The translations under genes and the position numbers were made by a program. This document shows, in pieces, positions 1-6,404 of a stretch of 12,279 nucleotides of DNA. Each line of letters begins with the position of its first letter. Position 1 is the stretch's first letter. Source of the stretch: JBLIOB01 sp047639575 (GTDB taxonomy: Bacteria; Bacteroidota; Bacteroidia; Flavobacteriales_D; Parvicellaceae); contig JBLIOB010000113.1 in NCBI GenBank assembly GCA_047639575.1, forward strand, positions 1-12,279, read 5' to 3'. The notes beneath the pieces were generated by a model. The model was not told the origin of the DNA. It saw nothing but the letters and a program-made list of their open reading frames with translations, and did no database searches.

Positions 1-1
1 T

Positions 2-169
2 ACGACCGATTCTCAACGAGTTGAATCCGTAGAAACGGCTCGAGCTATAGCAGGTGCTTTAAGAAGTTCTTATTCTCAGTTTGGTTTTAATTTAGTCGAA
101 ATTCCTACTGGATCCATTGGAGAGAGAGCAGATTTTATCTTGAATCAGGTAATGGTTCCACAACTTTAG
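2..169 (+). CDS. C-terminal fragment of an AAA_28-type ATPase/NTPase
   Basis: The reading frame is open from the window edge (first full codon at 2) to a TAG stop at 167-169, giving 55 residues; the start lies outside the window. The visible part reads as a helix, then an aromatic-Gly segment followed by an LVEIPTGSIGERADFILNQ stretch. The order 'Y..FGF-L-EIP-GS--ER--FIL' matches, from memory, the C-terminal end of the AAA_28 (NadR/Ttd14-like) NTPase family common in Bacteroidota, small cytosolic P-loop proteins of mostly unknown substrate. The P-loop and Walker B regions are not in view, so the assignment rests on the tail alone. It converges on the membrane-protein gene at 176, with only 6 bases between the two stops. 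Confidence 0.6.
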   Translation, partial: TTDSQRVESVETARAIAGALRSSYSQFGFNLVEIPTGSIGERADFILNQVMVPQL

Positions 170-175
170 GAATAC

Positions 176-667
176 TTACATCAAATCTCCATCTAAAGTA
201 TCTGCTTTATTTACACTTGTTTTATATTCTCTATTTGACATCAATCCATCTTTTTCATTCCTAAAAGGATACTCAATACAGTGAGCCATCAAAGCCACGA
301 AAAATATAAAGAAAAGAGTCAAAACAAACAACCTAAACAAACTTGTCATTATTTGACCAACTCCCAAATATGGATCCAGCAAATCGAATAGGTAAAATAC
401 ATATCGATGTAGTATGTCAACAATCGCTTGCTCGAAACTCAAAACACAAATACCAAGAATAAAAATTGCTAACGCTGGCTTCACAAAAGCTTTAAACTGA
501 AGCTTACGGAACTTATTAAATTCCATTTTACTAAACACAATTATAATTCCAAAAAATGGTAACAACATAAACACCAGGCGCAATAATCTTCCCAAGTAAC
601 TTACTATCATATACTCCCGATCATACATCCCAAACTGATCAAAAATGCTAAATAGTCCAGAGTCCAT
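176..667 (-). CDS. Small integral membrane protein, three predicted TM helices (possibly the C-terminal half of a split gene)
   Basis: 163 residues, family not recognised. Three hydrophobic segments are visible at about residues 29-46, 62-79 and 107-128, followed by a polar, charged tail of about 30 residues. The ATG at 667 overlaps the end of the preceding gene (648-1079) by 20 bases in another frame. A later ATG (residue 14, at 628) would remove the overlap but leave a short non-coding gap. In this frame the sequence is open upstream only to a TAG at 688-686 and reads VFLIPD before the Met. That would continue naturally from the hydrophobic end of the upstream protein if one T were absent from the T5 run at 678-682, giving one six-helix protein of about 300 residues. 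It is the last gene of the leftward M1-peptidase unit. No catalytic motif is seen. Confidence 0.7.
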   Translation of the reverse strand: MDSGLFSIFDQFGMYDREYMIVSYLGRLLRLVFMLLPFFGIIIVFSKMEFNKFRKLQFKAFVKPALAIFILGICVLSFEQAIVDILHRYVFYLFDLLDPYLGVGQIMTSLFRLFVLTLFFIFFVALMAHCIEYPFRNEKDGLMSNREYKTSVNKADTLDGDLM

Positions 668-1079
668 ATCCGGTATTAAAAATACCTAGAACCGTAACGA
701 CTAATACTAGAACGAACGCAATAATAAAACTTGTTCCCCACCCTTGTTTTGGAATGTTCCTGAAAAAGGCTCGGACGGTTGGCTTACCACTTCCTTTTTT
801 CAAGTAAAACAAATAAAACCAGACGTATATTCCTGTTAAGGGTATATACATTGCCGACATGATGTCTTCGCCATCTCCACGGCTCAATAAATTAAAGAAA
901 GACTCGTGTGATGGTCGTCCTGTATACATAATCTCGAAGAGGGCATATAAAAACAGACACAACGCTGACATGATCGTTGCTATTGGAATAAACACCAAAC
1001 TAATCAGAAAGAAACTCTTCCAGTGTTTAGTCGCGTTTTCAAATGTGCTGACAACGCTATATCTAAGAATGGAAAGCAT
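648..1079 (-). CDS. Small integral membrane protein, three predicted TM helices (possibly the N-terminal half of a split gene)
   Basis: 143 residues, family not recognised. A short N-terminal stretch (LRYSVVSTFENATKHWKSF) could be an amphipathic helix on the cytosolic face. Hydrophobic segments follow at about residues 23-50, 74-93 and 116-133, with a basic loop around 94-115. The final ten residues after VLGI (FNTGYGLWTI) are polar and aromatic and look like out-of-frame readthrough. The ATG at 1079-1077 lies 2 bases after the stop of the M1 peptidase gene, so the two are probably translationally coupled and co-transcribed. The N-terminal helix followed by paired TM segments resembles bacterial multi-spanning 'membrane domain' families such as DUF4013-like proteins, but only loosely. 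A function cannot be stated. Confidence 0.7.
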   Translation of the reverse strand: MLSILRYSVVSTFENATKHWKSFFLISLVFIPIATIMSALCLFLYALFEIMYTGRPSHESFFNLLSRGDGEDIMSAMYIPLTGIYVWFYLFYLKKGSGKPTVRAFFRNIPKQGWGTSFIIAFVLVLVVTVLGIFNTGYGLWTI

Positions 1080-1081
1080 TC

Positions 1082-3409
1082 CTACTTTTTCTCTTTCTCC
1101 TTCTTCGCTTTTTGCATTGGATTTTGACGTCCATCAGCACCCCAACGAAGTTGGCGATCTTTAAACACTTGAAACTTACTTAAAATAGGCTTTCTTGGGA
1201 ACCCATTATTCGAAACATCAGTATCAGCAATCTCCTTAAATGGATCTAAATAAACACCGGCAACCTCTTTCTCAAAAAAGAAAACTTTAGAAACCTTCTC
1301 GTTATTTGTTTTCCATATCTCTGCTGGAATCCTCACAATTTCTTTTGTGTTATCAGCAAATGTAAACTCCAAAATAATTGGCATGACTAACCCACCTTTA
1401 TTTGAGAATGAAATCTCATAATAGTTATAATTGGAATTGATCAATTTGATCTCTTCTGGAGTCAACTTTTTCTTGTAACGCTCATAGGCCTTTTGGTCTT
1501 GGGCTGTTGCATCCAACGGATCGAATGTGGTATAGAAATCGTCAATTTTTGAATCCCTCTCGTTAACTGTTTCTTTAATCGATTCTTTGTTTCTAATATC
1601 TCCAATAAACGCTCTATGGTCATCTCTAATCGCCTTCTTTTCTGTAGGCTCTTTATCTGGGTCTTTAGTGTCGATCTTAAACCACTTGATATCATCCATA
1701 GACAAATCACAATGATCAGTTGTATAGAACCAACCTCTCCAGAACCAATCTAAATCTACACCTGAAGCATCTTCCATCGTTCTGAATAAATCCTCAGGAG
1801 TTGGATGTTTGAACTTCCACCTTTCAGCGTAAGTCTTGAATGCATGATCAAATAAGTCTCTGCCCATTATCGTTTCTCTCAGGATGTTCATAGCCGTTGC
1901 AGGTTTTCCATAAGCGTTGTTTCCAAATTGATGAATCGATTCTGAATTAGTCATAATTGGTGAAATCATCGCTTTATCACCTTTCATATAATCTACAATC
2001 AAATACGCAGGGCCCCGTCTAGACGGATAATCTCTTTCCCACTCTTGCTCTGTTAAGTACTGTAAGAAAGTGTTTAACCCTTCATCCATCCAGGTCCACT
2101 GACGCTCATCTGAATTAATAATCATTGGAAAGAAGTTGTGTCCAACTTCATGAATAATCACTCCAATCATTCCGTATTTAGTTCGCTCTGCATAAGTCCC
2201 ATCATCTTCTGGTCTTCCGCCATTAAAGCAAATCATTGGATACTCCATTCCGATGCTTTTTGCATGTACAGAAATCGCCACTGGATACGGGTAATCAAAT
2301 GTGTACTTTGAATATACCTTGATCGTGTGCGCTACTACTTTCGTAGAATATCTCTCCCACAATGGATTTCCTTCTTTTGGGTAATAACTCATTGCCATTA
2401 CCGTCTTTGTCGGAAGTTCTACTGCTTGTGCGTCCCAAATAAACTTTCGAGAACTAGCAAAACCAAAATCTCTTACGTTTTTCGCAAAATAAGTCCATGT
2501 TTTTCGAGATTTAACTCTCGATTTTTCATTGGCCAAAGCCTCTTCAGGATTGACAATCATTACTGGTTCATCATAAGACTTTAATGCTTTTTTCCATCTA
2601 GCCTGTTGCTCAGAAGACAATACTTTTGAAGCATTTTGAAGCTCCCCTGTTGATCCAACAATATGATCGCCAGGTACGGTTATATTCACTTTGTAATCTC
2701 CAAAAGGAAGAGTAAACTCTCCTCGCCCTAAAAACTGCTTGTTCTGCCATCCTTCAACATCATTATACACGCACATTCTTGGAAAGAACTGAGCGATTGT
2801 GTAGAGGTAGTTATCTTCTTTTTCAAAATACTCATATCCTGCCCTACCACCAATTGCCATTCGATCATTGATATTATACCACCATTTAATTTTGATGGTA
2901 TAAGTCCCTTTTGGAGCGAGAGGAGATGGAAGATCAATACGCATCATCGTTTTATTGATAGTGTAATCCATTTCAGCACCTTTTGAATTCGTTACCTCCG
3001 TGATTTTAAAACCTCCATCAAAGTCAGAATGCAATTTCGATAATGCATTCATCGACATCTGTTCTCCTACCTTACCTGTTTGAATTAATTTTGAATCTGA
3101 GTCTTTGGCTCTAACATTTTGATCTAATTGAAGCCACAAATATTCCAACTTATCAGGACTATAATTGGTATAAACGATTGTTTCTTCACCAGTTAATTTC
3201 TGCTGATCATCGTTAATTTCAATGTCCATTGTATAATCTGCAGTGTTTTGATAATAAGCGTGACCTGGAGCACCCCCAGCAGTTCGATAGACGTTTGGCG
3301 TTGCCATCTCTTCTTTCAACTGCTTAAACTTGTTATCATTAATATTCACAAATTGAGCTGACGCTTGCCCTGCGATTAAAACAATAATTGCTATAGCTAA
3401 TATTCTCAT
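1082..3409 (-). CDS. Exported M1-family zinc metallopeptidase
   Basis: 775 residues. Residues 1-19 form a signal peptide (hydrophobic core, cleavage near QASA-Q), so the enzyme should be periplasmic or exported. An N-terminal beta-rich domain is followed by the M1 catalytic core. The exopeptidase-type motif is GMEY at 387-390, in place of GAMEN. The zinc site is HEVGH at 420-424, with the third ligand Glu443 in WMDEG, exactly the HExxH-(18)-E spacing of M1. Tyr500 in NAYGKP sits where the catalytic Tyr is expected. A DLDWFWRGWFYT segment closes the core, and about 200 further residues end in a Lys/Glu-rich tail. M1 enzymes remove N-terminal residues from peptides, so a nutrient-peptide or envelope-turnover role is inferred. 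The start overlaps the DUF6702 gene by 4 bases. No type IX C-terminal sorting domain is evident. The active site looks intact. Confidence 0.93.
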   Translation of the reverse strand: MRILAIAIIVLIAGQASAQFVNINDNKFKQLKEEMATPNVYRTAGGAPGHAYYQNTADYTMDIEINDDQQKLTGEETIVYTNYSPDKLEYLWLQLDQNVRAKDSDSKLIQTGKVGEQMSMNALSKLHSDFDGGFKITEVTNSKGAEMDYTINKTMMRIDLPSPLAPKGTYTIKIKWWYNINDRMAIGGRAGYEYFEKEDNYLYTIAQFFPRMCVYNDVEGWQNKQFLGRGEFTLPFGDYKVNITVPGDHIVGSTGELQNASKVLSSEQQARWKKALKSYDEPVMIVNPEEALANEKSRVKSRKTWTYFAKNVRDFGFASSRKFIWDAQAVELPTKTVMAMSYYPKEGNPLWERYSTKVVAHTIKVYSKYTFDYPYPVAISVHAKSIGMEYPMICFNGGRPEDDGTYAERTKYGMIGVIIHEVGHNFFPMIINSDERQWTWMDEGLNTFLQYLTEQEWERDYPSRRGPAYLIVDYMKGDKAMISPIMTNSESIHQFGNNAYGKPATAMNILRETIMGRDLFDHAFKTYAERWKFKHPTPEDLFRTMEDASGVDLDWFWRGWFYTTDHCDLSMDDIKWFKIDTKDPDKEPTEKKAIRDDHRAFIGDIRNKESIKETVNERDSKIDDFYTTFDPLDATAQDQKAYERYKKKLTPEEIKLINSNYNYYEISFSNKGGLVMPIILEFTFADNTKEIVRIPAEIWKTNNEKVSKVFFFEKEVAGVYLDPFKEIADTDVSNNGFPRKPILSKFQVFKDRQLRWGADGRQNPMQKAKKEKEKK

Positions 3410-3921
3410 TGTAAAGTTATTTCCTTGCTTGTGATACTTCTGTTAAATACGACACTTGCATGCTTACTTCCAGCATTCAAATGAAGGATGTTTTCTTGTT
3501 GCTCAAATTGCTCAACAAGTATATTGTTCTTCACTTTTAATCCATTGAGGGATCCCACATTCTCAATTTCAAAATATAAATAAAGGGATTCGTTAAGTTC
3601 AACTTCTTTTCCAACGTACTTTAAATTCATTCTTACATCAACTAAGTTAAGGGTGAAATGATCATTGATATAAGCAGCTAATAATTTATCTGCTTCCTTG
3701 TGTTCTTTGGCTGACCCAAGCCGCAACTCTGACTCTTGAGATGTTGAAAACGACTTTTCTAAATCATGCGCAGTTAACTTAAAAGTTAACTCAAGACTTT
3801 GGTTTGATTTATTGTAATCTATCGTACAAATACTCACGTAATAAGCATGGGAGTCCACGTTGAAGCCTGACGCAGACAATGATAGAATTACGACAAAAAT
3901 TAAATTAAAGATTAATCTCAC
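3406..3921 (-). CDS. DUF6702-family secreted protein
   Basis: 171 residues. Residues 1-19 are a hydrophobic signal sequence (MRLIFNLIFVVILSLSASG). The mature start, SHAYYVSICTIDYN, followed by SLELTFKLTAHDLEKSF, fits the pattern I recall for DUF6702: 'H.fYvS...i.yn...ksLqit.r.f.dDlE.al'. The rest is predicted beta-sandwich-like, with a final strand before the C-terminal ITLQ. The family is of unknown function and in Bacteroidota is commonly found directly upstream of an M1 metallopeptidase, as here. The ATGA overlap (3406-3409) makes translational coupling with the peptidase very likely, and suggests that it assists or accompanies the peptidase in the periplasm. It is the first gene of the leftward unit, with a candidate promoter at 3968-4000. 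Confidence 0.8.
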   Translation of the reverse strand: MRLIFNLIFVVILSLSASGFNVDSHAYYVSICTIDYNKSNQSLELTFKLTAHDLEKSFSTSQESELRLGSAKEHKEADKLLAAYINDHFTLNLVDVRMNLKYVGKEVELNESLYLYFEIENVGSLNGLKVKNNILVEQFEQQENILHLNAGSKHASVVFNRSITSKEITLQ

Positions 3922-3945
3922 CTTGCAAATTCGTTAAAAACCAAA

Positions 3946-3956
3946 CCCCAAAGGGG
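3946..3956. repeat. Perfect 4-bp inverted repeat CCCC-AAA-GGGG in the DUF6702 leader
   Basis: The sequence CCCCAAAGGGG is a perfect short palindrome (arms 3946-3949 and 3953-3956) between the candidate leftward promoter and the DUF6702 start. It would fall in the 5' leader of that mRNA. The three-base loop and short arms make it a weak hairpin. It could be an operator half-site pair or chance. Confidence 0.3.
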
Positions 3957-3967
3957 CTGAAGGGATT

Positions 3968-4000
3968 CAAAGATAACAAAACAAGGGATTTGATTTGCAA
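3968..4000 (-). promoter_or_regulatory. Candidate Bacteroidota promoter for the DUF6702-M1 unit
   Basis: Read on the minus strand, TATCTTTG (3975-3968) matches the Bacteroidota -7 consensus TAnnTTTG perfectly. A TTG (4000-3998) lies 22 bases upstream as a possible -33 element, slightly further than the usual spacing. Transcription would begin around 3960, leaving a leader of about 40 bases before the ATG at 3921. The assignment is by motif and position only. Confidence 0.5.
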
Positions 4001-4015
4001 TATCGCTGACAGGAA

Positions 4016-4045
4016 TTGTAACCAATGCAAATTCTGATAGTTATG
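4016..4045 (+). promoter_or_regulatory. Candidate promoter for the 4082-7706 operon
   Basis: TTG at 4016-4018 and TAGTTATG at 4038-4045 are 19 bases apart. This is the expected spacing for the Bacteroidota -33/-7 pair, with one mismatch to TAnnTTTG. It lies about 37 bases before the ATG at 4082 and is divergent from the leftward promoter. Motif match only. Confidence 0.35.
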
Positions 4046-4081
4046 ACATCAACGCCCCCATAATTCCGTAATCCCTAATTA

Positions 4082-4738
4082 ATGAAAACTACACTAGCTT
4101 TAAGCATGGTATTAGGCTTTTTATGCCTAAATAATTCCTATCAAAATCAATTCCCTTTAGAATATGAAAAAGGAGTTGACTACTGTAATTCTATTTCCAA
4201 TTTAAGCGATGAAATTGCCAATCAATATTGTTTAGATGGTTCAACAATTTTAGCAATCGGACTTCCTGAGGCGTGTAGATATTCTGCTTTCAGTGATGAA
4301 GTTGAGACTAGCGCATTAACCTATTTCAACCTTAATGATAGCACTTCACTATTTGATTTTTCGATTGGAGAATTTCAAATGAAACCAAGTTTTGCCAAAC
4401 GTATTGAACTGTTGGCAAGCTCATATACTGGACTTGAAGATTTCCAAAATGTTTTTAATTATTCAGGCAACGCTAAACAAGAAAGATTAGAACGGTTAGC
4501 TGAATCGAACTGGCAGATTAAGTACATCTGTTGTATGGTTACTTACCTCAACTTAAAGCATGATCTCGGGCCGAACAATATTGAGTTTCTATCAGCTGCT
4601 TATAATTATGGATTTGAATCTTCAAAATCAGAAATCATCAAATGGCAGAGCGCAAAAGCATTTCCGCATGGACTCAACAGTCATTATCAAAATCATTCTT
4701 ATTCAACTATTTCTGCAACCTACTTCCTAAACCAATAA
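4082..4738 (+). CDS. Exported lytic-transglycosylase-like (SLT/GH23-fold) protein, divergent
   Basis: 218 residues with an N-terminal export signal (about residues 1-20). There is no lipobox: the residue before Cys15 is Leu. Three motifs fall in the order and spacing of soluble lytic transglycosylase domains. Glu63 in LPEACRYS sits where the catalytic Glu of 'ES.f' lies. SIGEFQMKPSFA (94-105) matches the 'G..Q..P..A' block (Gly96, Gln99, Pro102). SAAYNYG (171-177) matches 'AAYNaG', followed by IIKWQ and FPHG as in the domain's final helices, and a closing YSTISATYF segment. Such enzymes cleave the glycan strands of peptidoglycan with a 1,6-anhydro product. The first motif has PEAC instead of ES, so activity is uncertain and a lysozyme-like binding role is possible. 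It is first in a three-gene operon, its stop 2 bases before the next ATG. Confidence 0.6.
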   Translation: MKTTLALSMVLGFLCLNNSYQNQFPLEYEKGVDYCNSISNLSDEIANQYCLDGSTILAIGLPEACRYSAFSDEVETSALTYFNLNDSTSLFDFSIGEFQMKPSFAKRIELLASSYTGLEDFQNVFNYSGNAKQERLERLAESNWQIKYICCMVTYLNLKHDLGPNNIEFLSAAYNYGFESSKSEIIKWQSAKAFPHGLNSHYQNHSYSTISATYFLNQ

Positions 4739-4740
4739 TT

Positions 4741-6393
4741 ATGCGCGTATTCATAACCTTATCAATGCTGGTAATTACTGGCATCGGATGGTCTCAAACC
4801 ACCATTACAGTTAGACCTCAACACTCAAAAGAAACCATTTACAAGTTCAGAAATGGTGAAGCTTTATATGCTGACGAATCTGTTCTCGAATTAAGTTTTG
4901 ACGGAGTTCAATGTGAGTTCGTTACCATTCAGGACAAAAACTTTTTTCACCACATCAACAAACGCAGAAGTGGACCTACAAAATATCCAAAATTTGGAAA
5001 ACAGACGATGGAATATTCAGAAACTGCTGACAAAAAGAACTACATCAAAGATTTAGCAACGGGAAGAAAATACGGTCCCTATGATCAAATTAGAACGGAA
5101 TATCGCCTTAGTTCAAGAGGCGGTGGAGACCGAATGAGAGGATTCAAGTACACTAAGGACAAAGAAGAATTCGTCAAGTGGATTCCAAAAGGAAAAAACT
5201 ATGGGCCTTATCAAAAAGTACGGCTAATTGCTATTTACAAAAGTGAAATATACTTTACGTTTGAGCGAGATAGCAGCCAATACATTAATGTAAATGGAAA
5301 AGAGATTGGGCCTTTTGACTATTTAACTTATCGTAGACCCTATGGTGAAGGGAAGCTCGTTTCTTATTCATACCAAAAGCCAGGCGAAAGCGAATATTAC
5401 ACGACCGTAAAAGGAAAAGAGTATGGTCCTTTTAAAAATCGCGCACTCGCTTATGAAACTGATAAATCATGGTATATCACTGATAAGCCATACAAAGACG
5501 TTCCTGGGCAAATATTACAAGCCAATGGCGCAGCTACCGCAACCGGGGCATACATCGGCAACATGCAGGTCTATCAAGACGACTCTTGGCTACGAGAGGA
5601 GTTTGTTTTTCCAAGAGAAAACATGACTACGGCTGAGAAGAAAACACTTAAAGCCCAATTTACTGTTCCAACCAAAATCACCACACAAGAAGGAGAAATC
5701 GGAACCTTTCTGTTGTATGAAAGTCAAAACAAATTGAGTCGGTTAAAATCCGCCAAACATATGGCATTGTCGGTAAAAGAGTTTGTGCATGGATTTGATA
5801 AAAGTCAATTAAATGATTTTCCATACCAAATTCTATATCATGGTAAAACAGTAACCCCTGCTGCCGAAATGAACAGAGCTTTCTTGCAAGGCAGTGCTAA
5901 CTGCTATGCTTATTTGGACAACCAAAAGAGGCTTTACATTAACAATGAGCTTACAGAGTACGCGGATGTATCAAGTTTCAATATCGAGAATTACCCAAAA
6001 GACTGGACAGTTAATATCCATCGAGGAGATACTGCTTTATCCTATAAAAATGGAAAGTTGATAACAGAGCAACGTGCCGACTATAACGTAACTCCTATCT
6101 ATGCAGCTAATAAAAAGCATTGGTACGCCAAGGTGATGATTAACCGGGAGAGCTTTCTAGCAACTAGTTCTTCAAAAGATCTTTATGGCCCCTATAATAT
6201 TTCAGGACGACAGCCCATTATGTTTAGTGAGAGCGGAGGAGATATAGCCGTACCAAGCGGAGGTGCCATTTATATTAACGACAAATTAATCGACAAAGGC
6301 TTCTCTCTTGTTTACAACAAATACAACAGATCATTTATGTGGCTAAGTGTTGAAAGCAACAAACTCATTAAGCATACTTACGAACTAGACTAA
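4741..6393 (+). CDS. Secreted GPY/GPF-repeat protein, probably beta-propeller-like
   Basis: 550 residues from the ATG at 4741. This start is preferred over the in-frame ATG at 4642 because it gives a clean signal peptide (MRVFITLSMLVITGIGWSQ) and sits 2 bases after the upstream stop. The family is not recognised. Short motifs recur: YGPYDQ (residues 111-116), YGPYQK (154-159), IGPFDY (189-194), YGPFKN (228-233) and YGPYNI (482-487), the first four 35-43 residues apart and mostly preceded by 'kGkx'. Weaker copies (YINNELTEYADV, YKNGKLITEQ, YINDKLIDKG) occur in the C-terminal third. About 200 residues (250-405) between the blocks lack the motif. Repeats of about 40 residues with alternating strands suggest a beta-propeller or WG-repeat-like solenoid in the periplasm or on the surface. 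The role is unknown; co-transcription with the transglycosylase-like gene suggests an envelope job. Confidence 0.8.
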   Translation: MRVFITLSMLVITGIGWSQTTITVRPQHSKETIYKFRNGEALYADESVLELSFDGVQCEFVTIQDKNFFHHINKRRSGPTKYPKFGKQTMEYSETADKKNYIKDLATGRKYGPYDQIRTEYRLSSRGGGDRMRGFKYTKDKEEFVKWIPKGKNYGPYQKVRLIAIYKSEIYFTFERDSSQYINVNGKEIGPFDYLTYRRPYGEGKLVSYSYQKPGESEYYTTVKGKEYGPFKNRALAYETDKSWYITDKPYKDVPGQILQANGAATATGAYIGNMQVYQDDSWLREEFVFPRENMTTAEKKTLKAQFTVPTKITTQEGEIGTFLLYESQNKLSRLKSAKHMALSVKEFVHGFDKSQLNDFPYQILYHGKTVTPAAEMNRAFLQGSANCYAYLDNQKRLYINNELTEYADVSSFNIENYPKDWTVNIHRGDTALSYKNGKLITEQRADYNVTPIYAANKKHWYAKVMINRESFLATSSSKDLYGPYNISGRQPIMFSESGGDIAVPSGGAIYINDKLIDKGFSLVYNKYNRSFMWLSVESNKLIKHTYELD

Positions 6394-6404
6394 ACCAAAA
6401 CATT

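Noticed and set aside
859..1164. Plus-strand open frame of 101 codons
   Set aside because: It lies antisense to the membrane-protein gene and the end of the M1 gene, has no recognisable domain or signal, and its composition is that of a shadow frame.
2327..2584. Plus-strand open frame of 85 codons inside the M1 peptidase gene
   Set aside because: It is fully antisense to the catalytic region of a well-supported gene, with an implausible Arg/Ser/Phe-rich product.
4082..4141. Lipoprotein reading of the transglycosylase-like protein (Cys15)
   Set aside because: The residues before the Cys (GFL) do not fit a lipobox, so ordinary export is preferred.
4642..4740. Extended start (33 more residues) for the GPY-repeat protein
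   Set aside because: It would overlap the upstream gene by 97 bases and bury the signal peptide inside the protein; the ATG at 4741 fits export and spacing.
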